42,313 nt of DNA from DAIRVC01 sp036803025 (lineage in GTDB: Bacteria; Chloroflexota; Anaerolineae; Anaerolineales; E44-bin32). The position numbers and the translations under genes are program-made. The stretch is taken from assembly GCA_036803025.1 (NCBI GenBank), contig DAIRVC010000006.1, positions 1 through 42,313 on the forward strand. Direction: 5' to 3'. Each line of letters opens with the position of its first letter. The stretch's first letter is position 1. The notes beneath the pieces were generated by a model that was not told the DNA's origin, ran no database searches, and saw nothing but the letters and a program-made list of their open reading frames with translations. Shown here one piece after another: positions 15,980 through 23,600 of the stretch.

Positions 15980-16008
15980 ATTCTAACCCGCCCGACGGAG
16001 GCGGCCAA
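15980..16008 (-). promoter_or_regulatory. Promoter of the GNAT-GH1-M23 operon
   Basis: Minus-strand TTGGCC (16003-16008), a 17-bp spacer, TAGAAT (15980-15985), then only 10 nt to the ATG at 15969. The predicted transcription start is within a few bases of the start codon. Confidence 0.55.
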
Positions 16009-16034
16009 GTGCCGTCAGCCGAGCCGCCTTGGGG

Positions 16035-17018
16035 CTACCCCCCCGCTTCGGCCGGAGGTTGCGCCTCTGCCAGGACCTCGACCCGATCGATCGGCGGGCC
16101 GAGACTGAAGACGGTCAGGTCGAATGGCATCGAGGCGCCGGGGGTGAGCCCTGGGGACAGCTCCTCGGCGGTGAACCCGGCCAGATCGCCGGCCTCATCG
16201 AAAGCGAGGAGCAGCACCACCAGCCGCCCGGCCTCGCTGGCGGCGGCCTCAGCGAGCCCCACGCTGCCGCTCACCCGCCAGTGCAGGCCGTCGGCGCCGG
16301 GCTCGTCGGCGGCGCGCTCGACCTCCACGGGCAAGTAGCGTTCATCCACAGCCCCCACGGCCAGGGCGCTGACCGGCCGGAACTCAGCACCCAATGGCGC
16401 CGACGCGGGCAGCGGGAAGTAGGCGGCCAGGGGCAGTGACCCGCCAGCCGCCAGGAGGTTCAGGGGCGCGACTGCCGGCGCGCTGGCCATGGCCGCGCCG
16501 GCCGTGTCGACCAGCGTCACCAGCGCCGTAATGCCCTCCACAGCCGTCTGGGATGGATTTCTGACTAGCACCAGGCACCAGTACGCGCCTGCGGGGGTCC
16601 GATAGCAGACCGGCGTCGAGTAGTCCAGCGCCAGCGGCGTCGCCGTTGGCGCCAGTACGCCGACCGGTTGGCCTTCCGGCCCAGGGATCAGAATCCCCTG
16701 ACCGATGCGAAGCAGGCCCGGGTCGATGCCCGGATTGGCGAGGAGCAGGCCATCCAGGGAGACCCCGTACTCAGCAGCGATGGCCTCGAGCGTGTCCCCT
16801 TCCTCGACGATTCGAGTGAGGGGCGTCGGTGTGGGTGCCGGCGTGGCCAGCGGCTCGATCGTCGCCGGGATCGCCCGTCGGGTGGGCGTGCTCGTCGGGG
16901 GTTGATAGGGGCGGAGTGTGACCGTGGCGGCCTCCTGAGGGCCAAGGCCCGAGGGTCCACACGCGCTCAGCAGTGGGATCAGCAGGCTGACGAGGAGACC
17001 GTGCCGCGGAGGGATCAC
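16035..17018 (-). CDS. LysM-domain lipoprotein
   Basis: A 327-residue lipoprotein. The lipobox is LLSAC (C20), followed by a Thr/Pro linker. One LysM domain lies at about 69-113 (RIVEEGDTLEAIAAEYGVS to IGQGILIPGP) and should bind peptidoglycan N-acetylglucosamine. The C-terminal 200 residues are beta-rich and resemble a FxLYD/DUF-like immunoglobulin fold (CLVLVRNPSQTAVEGITALVTLVD), but I cannot name the family. The start is GTG at 17018, 9 nt after a TATAAT box, so it is likely leaderless. It is divergent from the TPR gene across overlapping promoter elements. Confidence 0.8.
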   Translation of the reverse strand: MIPPRHGLLVSLLIPLLSACGPSGLGPQEAATVTLRPYQPPTSTPTRRAIPATIEPLATPAPTPTPLTRIVEEGDTLEAIAAEYGVSLDGLLLANPGIDPGLLRIGQGILIPGPEGQPVGVLAPTATPLALDYSTPVCYRTPAGAYWCLVLVRNPSQTAVEGITALVTLVDTAGAAMASAPAVAPLNLLAAGGSLPLAAYFPLPASAPLGAEFRPVSALAVGAVDERYLPVEVERAADEPGADGLHWRVSGSVGLAEAAASEAGRLVVLLLAFDEAGDLAGFTAEELSPGLTPGASMPFDLTVFSLGPPIDRVEVLAEAQPPAEAGG

Positions 17019-17027
17019 ACCGGCGGC

Positions 17028-17033
17028 ATTATA
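17028..17033 (-). promoter_or_regulatory. -10 box of the LysM lipoprotein gene
   Basis: TATAAT on the minus strand, 9 nt before the GTG at 17018. The -35 region (about 17051-17056) is a weak match. It overlaps the -35 of the divergent TPR promoter. Confidence 0.5.
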
Positions 17034-17049
17034 CCAAAGGGGGGTGGCG

Positions 17050-17078
17050 TTGTGCCTCCCCAGGCGCTATGCTAGACT
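17050..17078 (+). promoter_or_regulatory. Promoter of the TPR gene
   Basis: TTGTGC (17050-17055), a 17-bp spacer, then TAGACT (17073-17078) preceded by TGC. The GTG start at 17099 follows with a GGGAG ribosome-binding site between. Confidence 0.55.
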
Positions 17079-17098
17079 TCGGCCACTGGGAGAACTGT

Positions 17099-19150
17099 GT
17101 GTCCACCCCGACGATGTTGACCGAGGCCATCGCTGCTGCACGCGCCGGAGACCGCTCACGGGCCCGCGAGCTCCTGGCACGCCTGCTGCGCACCGATTCG
17201 GCCAACGCCGAATACTGGATCTGGATGAGCGCGGTGGTGGACACCGAACAGGAGCGGGTCTACTGCCTCGAGTCGGCCCTGCGGCTCGACCCCACCAACC
17301 GGGCTGTGCTGCGCGGCCTGGTTGTCCTGGGTGCCCGGACCCCGGACAAAGTCGAACCCAGCCCGCCGCCGAAGCTCCCACGCCGGCAAGCAGCCGCGGT
17401 CGTACCGCCGATCGTGGAGAAACCCGAGGCCAGGCCGGCATCGGCCGCGCTCGGGGCGTTTTCGGTAGGCGCGCCGGTCATCGCCCGGCGTCGCGGCCGC
17501 CGGCGGGTCACATTCCGCACGCTTGCCGGGGGCGTGATAGGGCTGGGGATCATCGCCGCCGTGGCGCTGATCGGCTTCCGGCTAGTCAGCCCGCGCGGTT
17601 TTGCCTTCGCCCCGATCCTCAACCCGCCCAGCCCGACGGTCACGGACACCCCGCCCTTCAGCACGCCGACGCAGACACCGATCCCGGCCGCCACGCGGGT
17701 CCTGCGCACCCCGATTCCTACGCAGCTGGCTGGCACGCCGCTGGTGTTCTTCGTGGCGGCCACGCCGACAGCAACCGCCGTGGCCGGTTCGACCCCGCAC
17801 CCAGAGATCGAGGCCTACGCCGCCGGCCTGGCTGCACTGAACGCCGGCCAGTATGAGGAAGCTCTGCGCATGATGGACCAGGTGGTCGAGATCGGACCAC
17901 AGCTGGCGGATGCCCACTACTTCCGCGGGGAGGCGCTGCGCGCCTTGGGCCGCTACGGGGACGCGTTCCAGGCCTATGACCGAGCGACTGCGCTCGACAA
18001 CGGATTCGCGCCGGCCTTCCTCGGGCGCGGCCGCACCCGCCTGCTCATGGACCCGCAGGCCGACCCGAGCCGCGACTTCGCCACCGCCCTGAACCTCGAC
18101 CCCAACCTGATCGAAGCCTACGTCGCCTCCAGCGACTACTTCGCCTCGAAGCGCTTGTGGAAGGCGATGGACGACATGCTGCAGGCGGCCATCGATTCTG
18201 GCATTACCGCCCCAATCCTGCACATCCTTCTAAGTGAGGCGCAGTTCAACCGGACACACTACGAGGAGGCGCTGCAGAACGCGATCGAGGGCAGTGCCGA
18301 AGATCCAACCATCGTTTCCGGGTATCGGGCGATCGGCCAGGCTTACCTCGCCCTTCACGTCGACAGCGCCGCCCTGTGGCCGCTGCAGACGTACACCGCG
18401 TACCGTCCAGAGGACCCGCACGGCTGGACGCTGCTCAGCCGGGCGCACCTTGCGATCGGCGATACGGCCAATGCCATGGCCGCCGCCGAGCAGGCGATCG
18501 GCCTGAACTCGCGTTATGGCCCCGGCCTGCTGGCACGTGGTCTGGTCCGTGTCGCCATGGGGGACAATCAGGCTGCTCTTCAGGACTTCGATCGGGCGCA
18601 ACAGTACAGCCTGCCTTCCTTTGACCTGCACTACGGCTATGCCCACGCCTACTACAACCTCGGCCAGTACGCCGCCGCCATCCGTGCGCTAATCGATGCG
18701 CAGGCGGCAGCCGCCAACGAATGGGAGCGAGGCGAGGCCTACGCGCTGCGGGCGATGACCTTCGAGGCGACCGACCCGCCGGCTCGGGATGATGCCATCG
18801 CCAACTGGGGCTGGATTCTCGAACTGACCGGCGCCGACCCCGAAACCGTCGCGCTGGCGGAGGCTCGGCTGAACGCGCTTCTCGGCGGAGGCCCGACGCG
18901 CACGCCGCGCCCCAGCCTGACCGCGACGGTCCCCGTCACGCCCAGCGCCACCCCAACGGCTCCGGTCACCCTCGGCACGCCGACCGCCTCCCGGACGGCA
19001 ACGCCTACCCGCACCGTGACGCCGACGCGGACGATCACGCCGACTCTGCCGACACCGACGGCTACCCTTTCGCCGACGCCCGGCCCGAGCCCCACCGCGA
19101 CCCGTCGGCCGACCCCGGAGCCGACCGAAACCCCCTGGGTCTACCGCTAA
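17099..19150 (+). CDS. Membrane-anchored tetratricopeptide repeat protein
   Basis: A 683-residue protein. A short N-terminal repeat-like region (TEAIAAARAGDRSRARELLARLL) is cytoplasmic. One transmembrane helix lies at about 141-163, then a Thr/Pro-rich linker. Residues about 235-590 are extracytoplasmic TPRs (GLAALNAGQYEEALRMMDQ, AHYFRGEALRALGRYGDAFQ, SRAHLAIGDTANAMAAAEQ and others). The tail is a long Thr-Pro spacer (about 600-683). TPRs mediate protein contacts; the partner is unknown, though the histidine kinase downstream is a candidate. GTG at 17099 is chosen for its GGGAG site; an ATG five codons later is possible. Confidence 0.82.
   Translation: MSTPTMLTEAIAAARAGDRSRARELLARLLRTDSANAEYWIWMSAVVDTEQERVYCLESALRLDPTNRAVLRGLVVLGARTPDKVEPSPPPKLPRRQAAAVVPPIVEKPEARPASAALGAFSVGAPVIARRRGRRRVTFRTLAGGVIGLGIIAAVALIGFRLVSPRGFAFAPILNPPSPTVTDTPPFSTPTQTPIPAATRVLRTPIPTQLAGTPLVFFVAATPTATAVAGSTPHPEIEAYAAGLAALNAGQYEEALRMMDQVVEIGPQLADAHYFRGEALRALGRYGDAFQAYDRATALDNGFAPAFLGRGRTRLLMDPQADPSRDFATALNLDPNLIEAYVASSDYFASKRLWKAMDDMLQAAIDSGITAPILHILLSEAQFNRTHYEEALQNAIEGSAEDPTIVSGYRAIGQAYLALHVDSAALWPLQTYTAYRPEDPHGWTLLSRAHLAIGDTANAMAAAEQAIGLNSRYGPGLLARGLVRVAMGDNQAALQDFDRAQQYSLPSFDLHYGYAHAYYNLGQYAAAIRALIDAQAAAANEWERGEAYALRAMTFEATDPPARDDAIANWGWILELTGADPETVALAEARLNALLGGGPTRTPRPSLTATVPVTPSATPTAPVTLGTPTASRTATPTRTVTPTRTITPTLPTPTATLSPTPGPSPTATRRPTPEPTETPWVYR
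18892..19147 (+). repeat. Low-complexity Thr-Pro coding repeat
   Basis: The last 85 codons of the TPR gene are dominated by ACG/ACC and CCG/CCC codons giving TP, TPT and RT runs. It is an irregular repeat encoding an extended, probably unstructured wall-spanning stalk; it is not a separate element. Confidence 0.6.
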
Positions 19151-19236
19151 GTCCGACGCTAGGGGATTGGACCCCACCGCCGAATCTGCCGGCAGCGAGC
19201 TCGGACTGAGGCCAGCCAGCGCTGCGCCGCGCCGGC

Positions 19237-19252
19237 GCGCACTGCAGTGCGC
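19237..19252. promoter_or_regulatory. Perfect 16-bp palindrome upstream of the kinase gene
   Basis: GCGCACTGCAGTGCGC is perfectly self-complementary and lies directly before a TACAAT -10-like box (19258-19263), within the -35 to -10 spacer region. It may be an operator for a dimeric regulator. No second copy was noticed in the window. Confidence 0.35.
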
Positions 19253-19257
19253 AGTTG

Positions 19258-19263
19258 TACAAT
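19258..19263 (+). promoter_or_regulatory. -10-like box of the histidine kinase gene
   Basis: TACAAT, 6 nt before the ATG at 19270. There is no clear -35, and the palindrome occupies that area. If real, the message is essentially leaderless. Confidence 0.35.
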
Positions 19264-19269
19264 ACTCCC

Positions 19270-22200
19270 ATGCCTGCGCCGCGCTACCGTTGGGGTTGGT
19301 GGCTCCTGCCTGTCGCCAGCCTGGTCGTGTTGGGAATGTCCTCCCTCCAGGCGGCCGACTCGTTCTCCCACTGGGAGGTCATGGCCATCGGCGCGGTTCT
19401 GATCGGCCTGCTGGTCAACTACCCGGTCCCCTTCGGCGATGGTGAAGCGAATCTGGCCCATGCGATCAGCCTGCCTCTCGGATTGAGTCACGGCCCGGCC
19501 GCTATGGGTATTACCCTGGCGATCGGCCTGACCGCCGGGGAAATCGTGCGCAGCTTCTGGCGGCGCGCGCCCGCCCACCGGCCCGGAAACGTCGCCGAGC
19601 GGATCCGGGCTGCCTCCCTGACCTGGAGCCTGCACGCCATTTCCCCCAGCGCAGCGCTGCTGGCGTTCCGGGCAATGGGCGGGCAGTGGACCGTCGACCG
19701 GTCGGCGATGCCCGGGCTCCTACCTATCGCGGCCGCCGGGTTGGTGTTCTCGATCATTTTCCTGCTCCTCAACGGTCTGATCCAGTACATCCAGGGTGGA
19801 CGACGTCTCGACCGCACCGAGCTGACCGTCCTTTCCCTGCTGGCCGTGCTGCCGGTCCCCTTCTCCGCAGCCGTCGCCTCGGCCTATGCCTCGCTCGGTT
19901 GGAGCGCATTCCTGATCCTTGGAGGCGTCCCGGCCGTCGTCTCCCCGGTGCTGCGCAGCCTGATCGTGACCGATCGACTGCTTCAACGACGGGTGGACGA
20001 GCTCTCCGTCCTTGGGAGAGTCAGTCAGGCCCTGCAGACCGGACTGTCCATGGACAGCGCGCTGACGACGATCTACCAGCAGGTCGCTCACCTGCTCCAG
20101 GCGGACAGCTTCTATGTCGCCCTGTACAACGCGGAGGACGATGAGCTGACCTTCCCGTTGGCGGTGCGCGAAGGCAAGCGCCAACAATGGGCCAGTCGGC
20201 CGCTGGCCAAACGCCTGACCGATCGTGTCATCCAGACCGCCTCACCCATCCTCATCCCGCGCGACGCGGCCCGCATGATCGGCGCCATGGGATTGCCAGA
20301 TACCAACAACGCACCGGCGTCGTGGGTCGGCGTGCCGCTATTGAGCGGCGACCATGCGCTCGGTTGCGTCGCCGCCTTCCATACACAGGCGGGCAGGACG
20401 CTGACCGAGCGGGATCTGGATATCCTGACGACGCTCGCCGGGCAGGCGTCGGTGGCCATCGAGAACGCTTCGCTCTACGAGCAGACTCGCCGGCGGGCCG
20501 AGGCGCTGGCCTCCTTGAACGAGATCGCCGCCGGGATGAGTTCGACCCTCGATCCGGAACGGACTCTCGAGCTCGTCGGCCGGTCTATCGTGCAGGTGGG
20601 CGGCGGCCGGAAATCGGCCATCTTCCTCCTCGACGCGCCCCACAAGCAACTCAGCCTGGCCAGAGCGACCAATCTATCCGAGCGGTTCGTCCAGGAGTCA
20701 CGCACGCTCGAATTGTCGGATGTCGAGCGCTGCCAGGCGTTCCACACTGGTGCACCGGACATCGTGGCCGACGTCGACGCCTCTCATCTTTCTGCAGAAC
20801 ACATCCAGCGCCTGCGCAGCGAAGGGGTGAGGGCCTACGCGGACTTCCCCCTATCGACGCCGGGTGGGACGATCGGTCAGTTGTCGGTCTACTTCGCCGA
20901 GCCACAGCGCTTCCGGGCCGGCCAGATCGAGCTCATGAGGACGCTCGCCGCACAGGCGGCCCTGGCCGTCGCCAACGCGCGCGCCCACGCCGCGACCGAC
21001 GAGGCTCTTCAGCGGCGCGTGTCGCAATTGGGGGCGCTGGAGGCCATCGGCCGTGAGATGGCCGCCACCCTCGATCAAGACCGACTGTTCGAGACGATCC
21101 TGGAACATGCCCAGCGGTCGACCGGCGGCGAGCGATCCTACTTGGCGATCTTCGACCAGGAGCGAAACGGGCTACGCGTGGTCGCCCGGCGCGGCTTCCC
21201 GGACGACGCCGGAAGGCACGACCCCGGCCGGCTCTACCCGGTCGATATGGGCGCCATCGGCCGCGCCGTGTCGAGCGGCTCGCCCTGCCGCCTTTCCGGC
21301 GAGGGGACAAAGCCTCTCAGCCCATTCAGCGAACCTCTGAGGAGCATCCTCAGCGTGCCGATCTTGCGCCAGGAGATTTGCCTGGGCGCGGTGACCGTCG
21401 AGAGCGCGCGCCCGCAGGCATTCGGTGACGAGGACGAGCTGTTCCTGACCCAGCTGGCCGCCCAGGCCGCGGTGGCGCTCTCCAACGCCAATCTGTACCA
21501 GCAGCTCGAAGCGCGCCTGCGCGAGCAATCGCTGCTCTATCAGGCCAGCGCCCAGATCGCCGCCACGCTTGAAAGCGAAGCCGTTGCCCAGGCGGCCGCC
21601 GATACGCTCGGGATCGCACTCTCCGCCGACGCCAGCTGCATTACGCGTTGGGATCCGGTGCAGCGCACGGTCGAGCTGCGTGTGGCCCTGCGCAAAGGGA
21701 TCCCGATCCGCGAAGAGTTCAGCGCCAGCGTCCCACTCGAGGCGGTCCCGGCGCTGGAGAACGCGCTGCATCTGGGCCGGCCGGTCCAGTGGTCGATCGA
21801 GAATGCCCCCACGCCGCTGGATCGCGACTTCCTGCGCCAGCACCGCCACGCCGCCAGCGTGCTGGCAGTCCCACTGATTGTCGGCGAAGAGGCGCTCGGC
21901 TTTCTCGAGGCGACCAGCGACGGGCCGCGCCTGTTCGGGGAGAGCGAGGTGCGCACGGCGCAGACGATCGGCGCTCAGGCGGCGATTGCCCTGCAGAACA
22001 CCGACCTGTTCCGCCGCATCAGCGAGAGCTACGATCGCCTGATGGCCGTCCTGAATTCGACTCAAGAAGGCATGCTCCTGATCGACACCTCCGGCCGGGT
22101 CGTCCTGGTCAATCCGCAGCTGGGGACACTGACAGGCTTGTCGGTGCGCGACTCACGCGGGGCACAGCTCTCCGATGCAGCGTTGGGCGCCGGGGAGTAC

Positions 22201-23097
22201 CTGGGCTACTCGCAAAGCGACCTGGCCCGCCTGCTGGGCGACCTGGCGCTCGGACAGGCGCCCCCGACCGGGCTCGTCCGCTTCGAGACCGGAACCACGC
22301 CCCGGCGCACCCTGCAGCGCACCGATACGCCGGTGCGTGACGCGCGCGGCGCGCTGGTCGGCTGGCTGATCGTGGTGCGCGATATCAGCGAAGACCTCAA
22401 GCTGGAAGACACCCGCCGCCAGTTGACGGAGATGATCGTCCACGACCTGCGCAGCCCGCTGACCGCCATTCTGAGCAGCCTCAAGCTCCTCGACGACGCC
22501 GCCGCCGTGCAGCCGCAGACGCCGATCACGCATCAGGCTCTGACCGTCTCCCACCGCAGCGTGCAGCAGATGCTCCAACTGGTCAACTCGCTGCTCGATA
22601 TCGCCAAGCTCGAGGCGGGAGAACTCCGCCTGCGACTGAAACCCGTCGACCTGGAGCGTCTGTGCGCCGATCTCCTGCCGCCTTATGTGCAGGAGGCCAA
22701 CGAGGCGGGGATCATCCTCAGCCATACTTGCGAGCCGCAGCTCCCGCGGCTGACGGCTGACCCCGGAATCCTGGAACGGATCGTGGCCAACCTGCTGGAC
22801 AACGCCCTCAAGTTCACCCCGGCAGGCGGCCACATCGGGCTTCACATCGGCCTTGCAGATGGTGAGGTCGAGATATCGGTCTCGGACACCGGACCCGGAA
22901 TCGCGGCGGAGTTCCGCGATCGGATCTTCGAGCGCTTCGGACAGGTGCCCGGAAGCAGCGGCCGACGCCACGGTACCGGGCTCGGCCTGGCCTTCGCCAA
23001 GCTGGCCGTCGAAGCGCACGGCGGCCGGATCTGGGTCGACGATAACCCGGAGGGTGGCAGCCGATTCTGCCTCAGGCTGCCGCTGCGGGACGCCTGA
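19270..23097 (+). CDS. Membrane histidine kinase with four GAF domains and a PAS domain
   Basis: A 1275-residue hybrid-length sensor kinase. Residues about 1-230 are hydrophobic, with six or seven helices, likely a sensory membrane domain. Four GAF-type domains follow at about 245-400, 415-575, 590-745 and 755-915, each joined by a helix such as LTTLAGQASVAIENASLYEQ. A PAS domain (MAVLNSTQEGMLLIDTSGRV) covers about 925-1035. HisKA has MIVHDLRSPL with H1058. The ATPase domain has NLLDNALKF (N box), VSDTGPGIA (G1), FERFGQ (F box) and GTGLGLAFA (G2). All catalytic boxes look intact, so it should autophosphorylate. There is no response regulator beside it. The ATG at 19270 is chosen over a TTG at 19255. 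Confidence 0.93.
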   Translation: MPAPRYRWGWWLLPVASLVVLGMSSLQAADSFSHWEVMAIGAVLIGLLVNYPVPFGDGEANLAHAISLPLGLSHGPAAMGITLAIGLTAGEIVRSFWRRAPAHRPGNVAERIRAASLTWSLHAISPSAALLAFRAMGGQWTVDRSAMPGLLPIAAAGLVFSIIFLLLNGLIQYIQGGRRLDRTELTVLSLLAVLPVPFSAAVASAYASLGWSAFLILGGVPAVVSPVLRSLIVTDRLLQRRVDELSVLGRVSQALQTGLSMDSALTTIYQQVAHLLQADSFYVALYNAEDDELTFPLAVREGKRQQWASRPLAKRLTDRVIQTASPILIPRDAARMIGAMGLPDTNNAPASWVGVPLLSGDHALGCVAAFHTQAGRTLTERDLDILTTLAGQASVAIENASLYEQTRRRAEALASLNEIAAGMSSTLDPERTLELVGRSIVQVGGGRKSAIFLLDAPHKQLSLARATNLSERFVQESRTLELSDVERCQAFHTGAPDIVADVDASHLSAEHIQRLRSEGVRAYADFPLSTPGGTIGQLSVYFAEPQRFRAGQIELMRTLAAQAALAVANARAHAATDEALQRRVSQLGALEAIGREMAATLDQDRLFETILEHAQRSTGGERSYLAIFDQERNGLRVVARRGFPDDAGRHDPGRLYPVDMGAIGRAVSSGSPCRLSGEGTKPLSPFSEPLRSILSVPILRQEICLGAVTVESARPQAFGDEDELFLTQLAAQAAVALSNANLYQQLEARLREQSLLYQASAQIAATLESEAVAQAAADTLGIALSADASCITRWDPVQRTVELRVALRKGIPIREEFSASVPLEAVPALENALHLGRPVQWSIENAPTPLDRDFLRQHRHAASVLAVPLIVGEEALGFLEATSDGPRLFGESEVRTAQTIGAQAAIALQNTDLFRRISESYDRLMAVLNSTQEGMLLIDTSGRVVLVNPQLGTLTGLSVRDSRGAQLSDAALGAGEYLGYSQSDLARLLGDLALGQAPPTGLVRFETGTTPRRTLQRTDTPVRDARGALVGWLIVVRDISEDLKLEDTRRQLTEMIVHDLRSPLTAILSSLKLLDDAAAVQPQTPITHQALTVSHRSVQQMLQLVNSLLDIAKLEAGELRLRLKPVDLERLCADLLPPYVQEANEAGIILSHTCEPQLPRLTADPGILERIVANLLDNALKFTPAGGHIGLHIGLADGEVEISVSDTGPGIAAEFRDRIFERFGQVPGSSGRRHGTGLGLAFAKLAVEAHGGRIWVDDNPEGGSRFCLRLPLRDA

Positions 23098-23157
23098 TCT
23101 CCGCGCCGCTCCACCACGCTGCCTGCCCGCACGCGCAGGCGCCCCCGAGACGATCCC

Positions 23158-23186
23158 TGGACAGTCCCGAGCGGACAAGGTAGAAT
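23158..23186 (+). promoter_or_regulatory. Promoter of rpsT
   Basis: TGGACA (23158-23163), a 17-bp spacer and TAGAAT (23181-23186), 36 nt before the TTG start codon. It is a strong match, as expected for a ribosomal protein gene. Confidence 0.65.
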
Positions 23187-23222
23187 TCTCAACTGTAGGC
23201 AATTGAAAGCTGGGAGGATCTG

Positions 23223-23492
23223 TTGGCCAACACCCGTTCCGCCAAGAAGCGTATTCGCCAGACGGCCCGCCGCAGCACGAACAACCGCGTGGTGCGCACC
23301 CGCGCGCGGGGCGCCGTCAAGCTGGCCAAGACCGCGCTTGCCTCGGCCGACCCCCAGGCCGACAAGGCCGTCCGCAACGCCGTCAGCGTGCTCGACCGGG
23401 CCGCCGCCAAGGGCGTGATCCACAAGAACAACGCCGCCCGGCGAAAGCGCCGCCTGGCCAAGCGGCTGGCCGCTGCGAAGAAGCCCTCCTAG
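23223..23492 (+). CDS. rpsT: 30S ribosomal protein S20
   Basis: An 89-residue basic, helical protein with the S20 pattern: ANTRSAKKRIRQ at the N-terminus, a central KLAKTALA region, then VIHKNNAARRKRRLAKRL. S20 binds 16S rRNA early in small-subunit assembly. The start is TTG, with GGGAGGATC just upstream; TTG starts are also known for S20 in enteric bacteria, where initiation is feedback regulated. It is monocistronic here: its own promoter upstream and a strong hairpin directly downstream. Confidence 0.96.
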   Translation: MANTRSAKKRIRQTARRSTNNRVVRTRARGAVKLAKTALASADPQADKAVRNAVSVLDRAAAKGVIHKNNAARRKRRLAKRLAAAKKPS

Positions 23493-23517
23493 CCGCGCAG
23501 AAACTGCCACGCCCGCG

Positions 23518-23547
23518 AAACACGACGCACCCGGGTGCGTCGTGTTT
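23518..23547 (+). terminator. Rho-independent-type hairpin after rpsT
   Basis: A 30-bp perfect inverted repeat: AAACACGACGCACC pairs with GGTGCGTCGTGTTT around a central CG. The stem is GC-rich with a short TTT tail. It separates rpsT from argS and, being symmetric, could act in both directions. Confidence 0.7.
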
Positions 23548-23571
23548 GCGTTCCGCCTCCGACCGGCATGC

Positions 23572-23577
23572 TATAAT
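23572..23577 (+). promoter_or_regulatory. -10 box of argS
   Basis: A consensus TATAAT (preceded by TGC, an extended -10) directly after the rpsT hairpin, 23 nt before the argS start with AGGAAG between. The -35 region is poor. Confidence 0.55.
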
Positions 23578-23600
23578 CCACCCGCCCATAAGGAAGAAGC

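Noticed and set aside
18892..19147. Repeated TP codons as a possible CRISPR or satellite array
   Set aside because: The repeats are irregular, in frame and encode a Thr-Pro stalk; there are no spacers of constant length.
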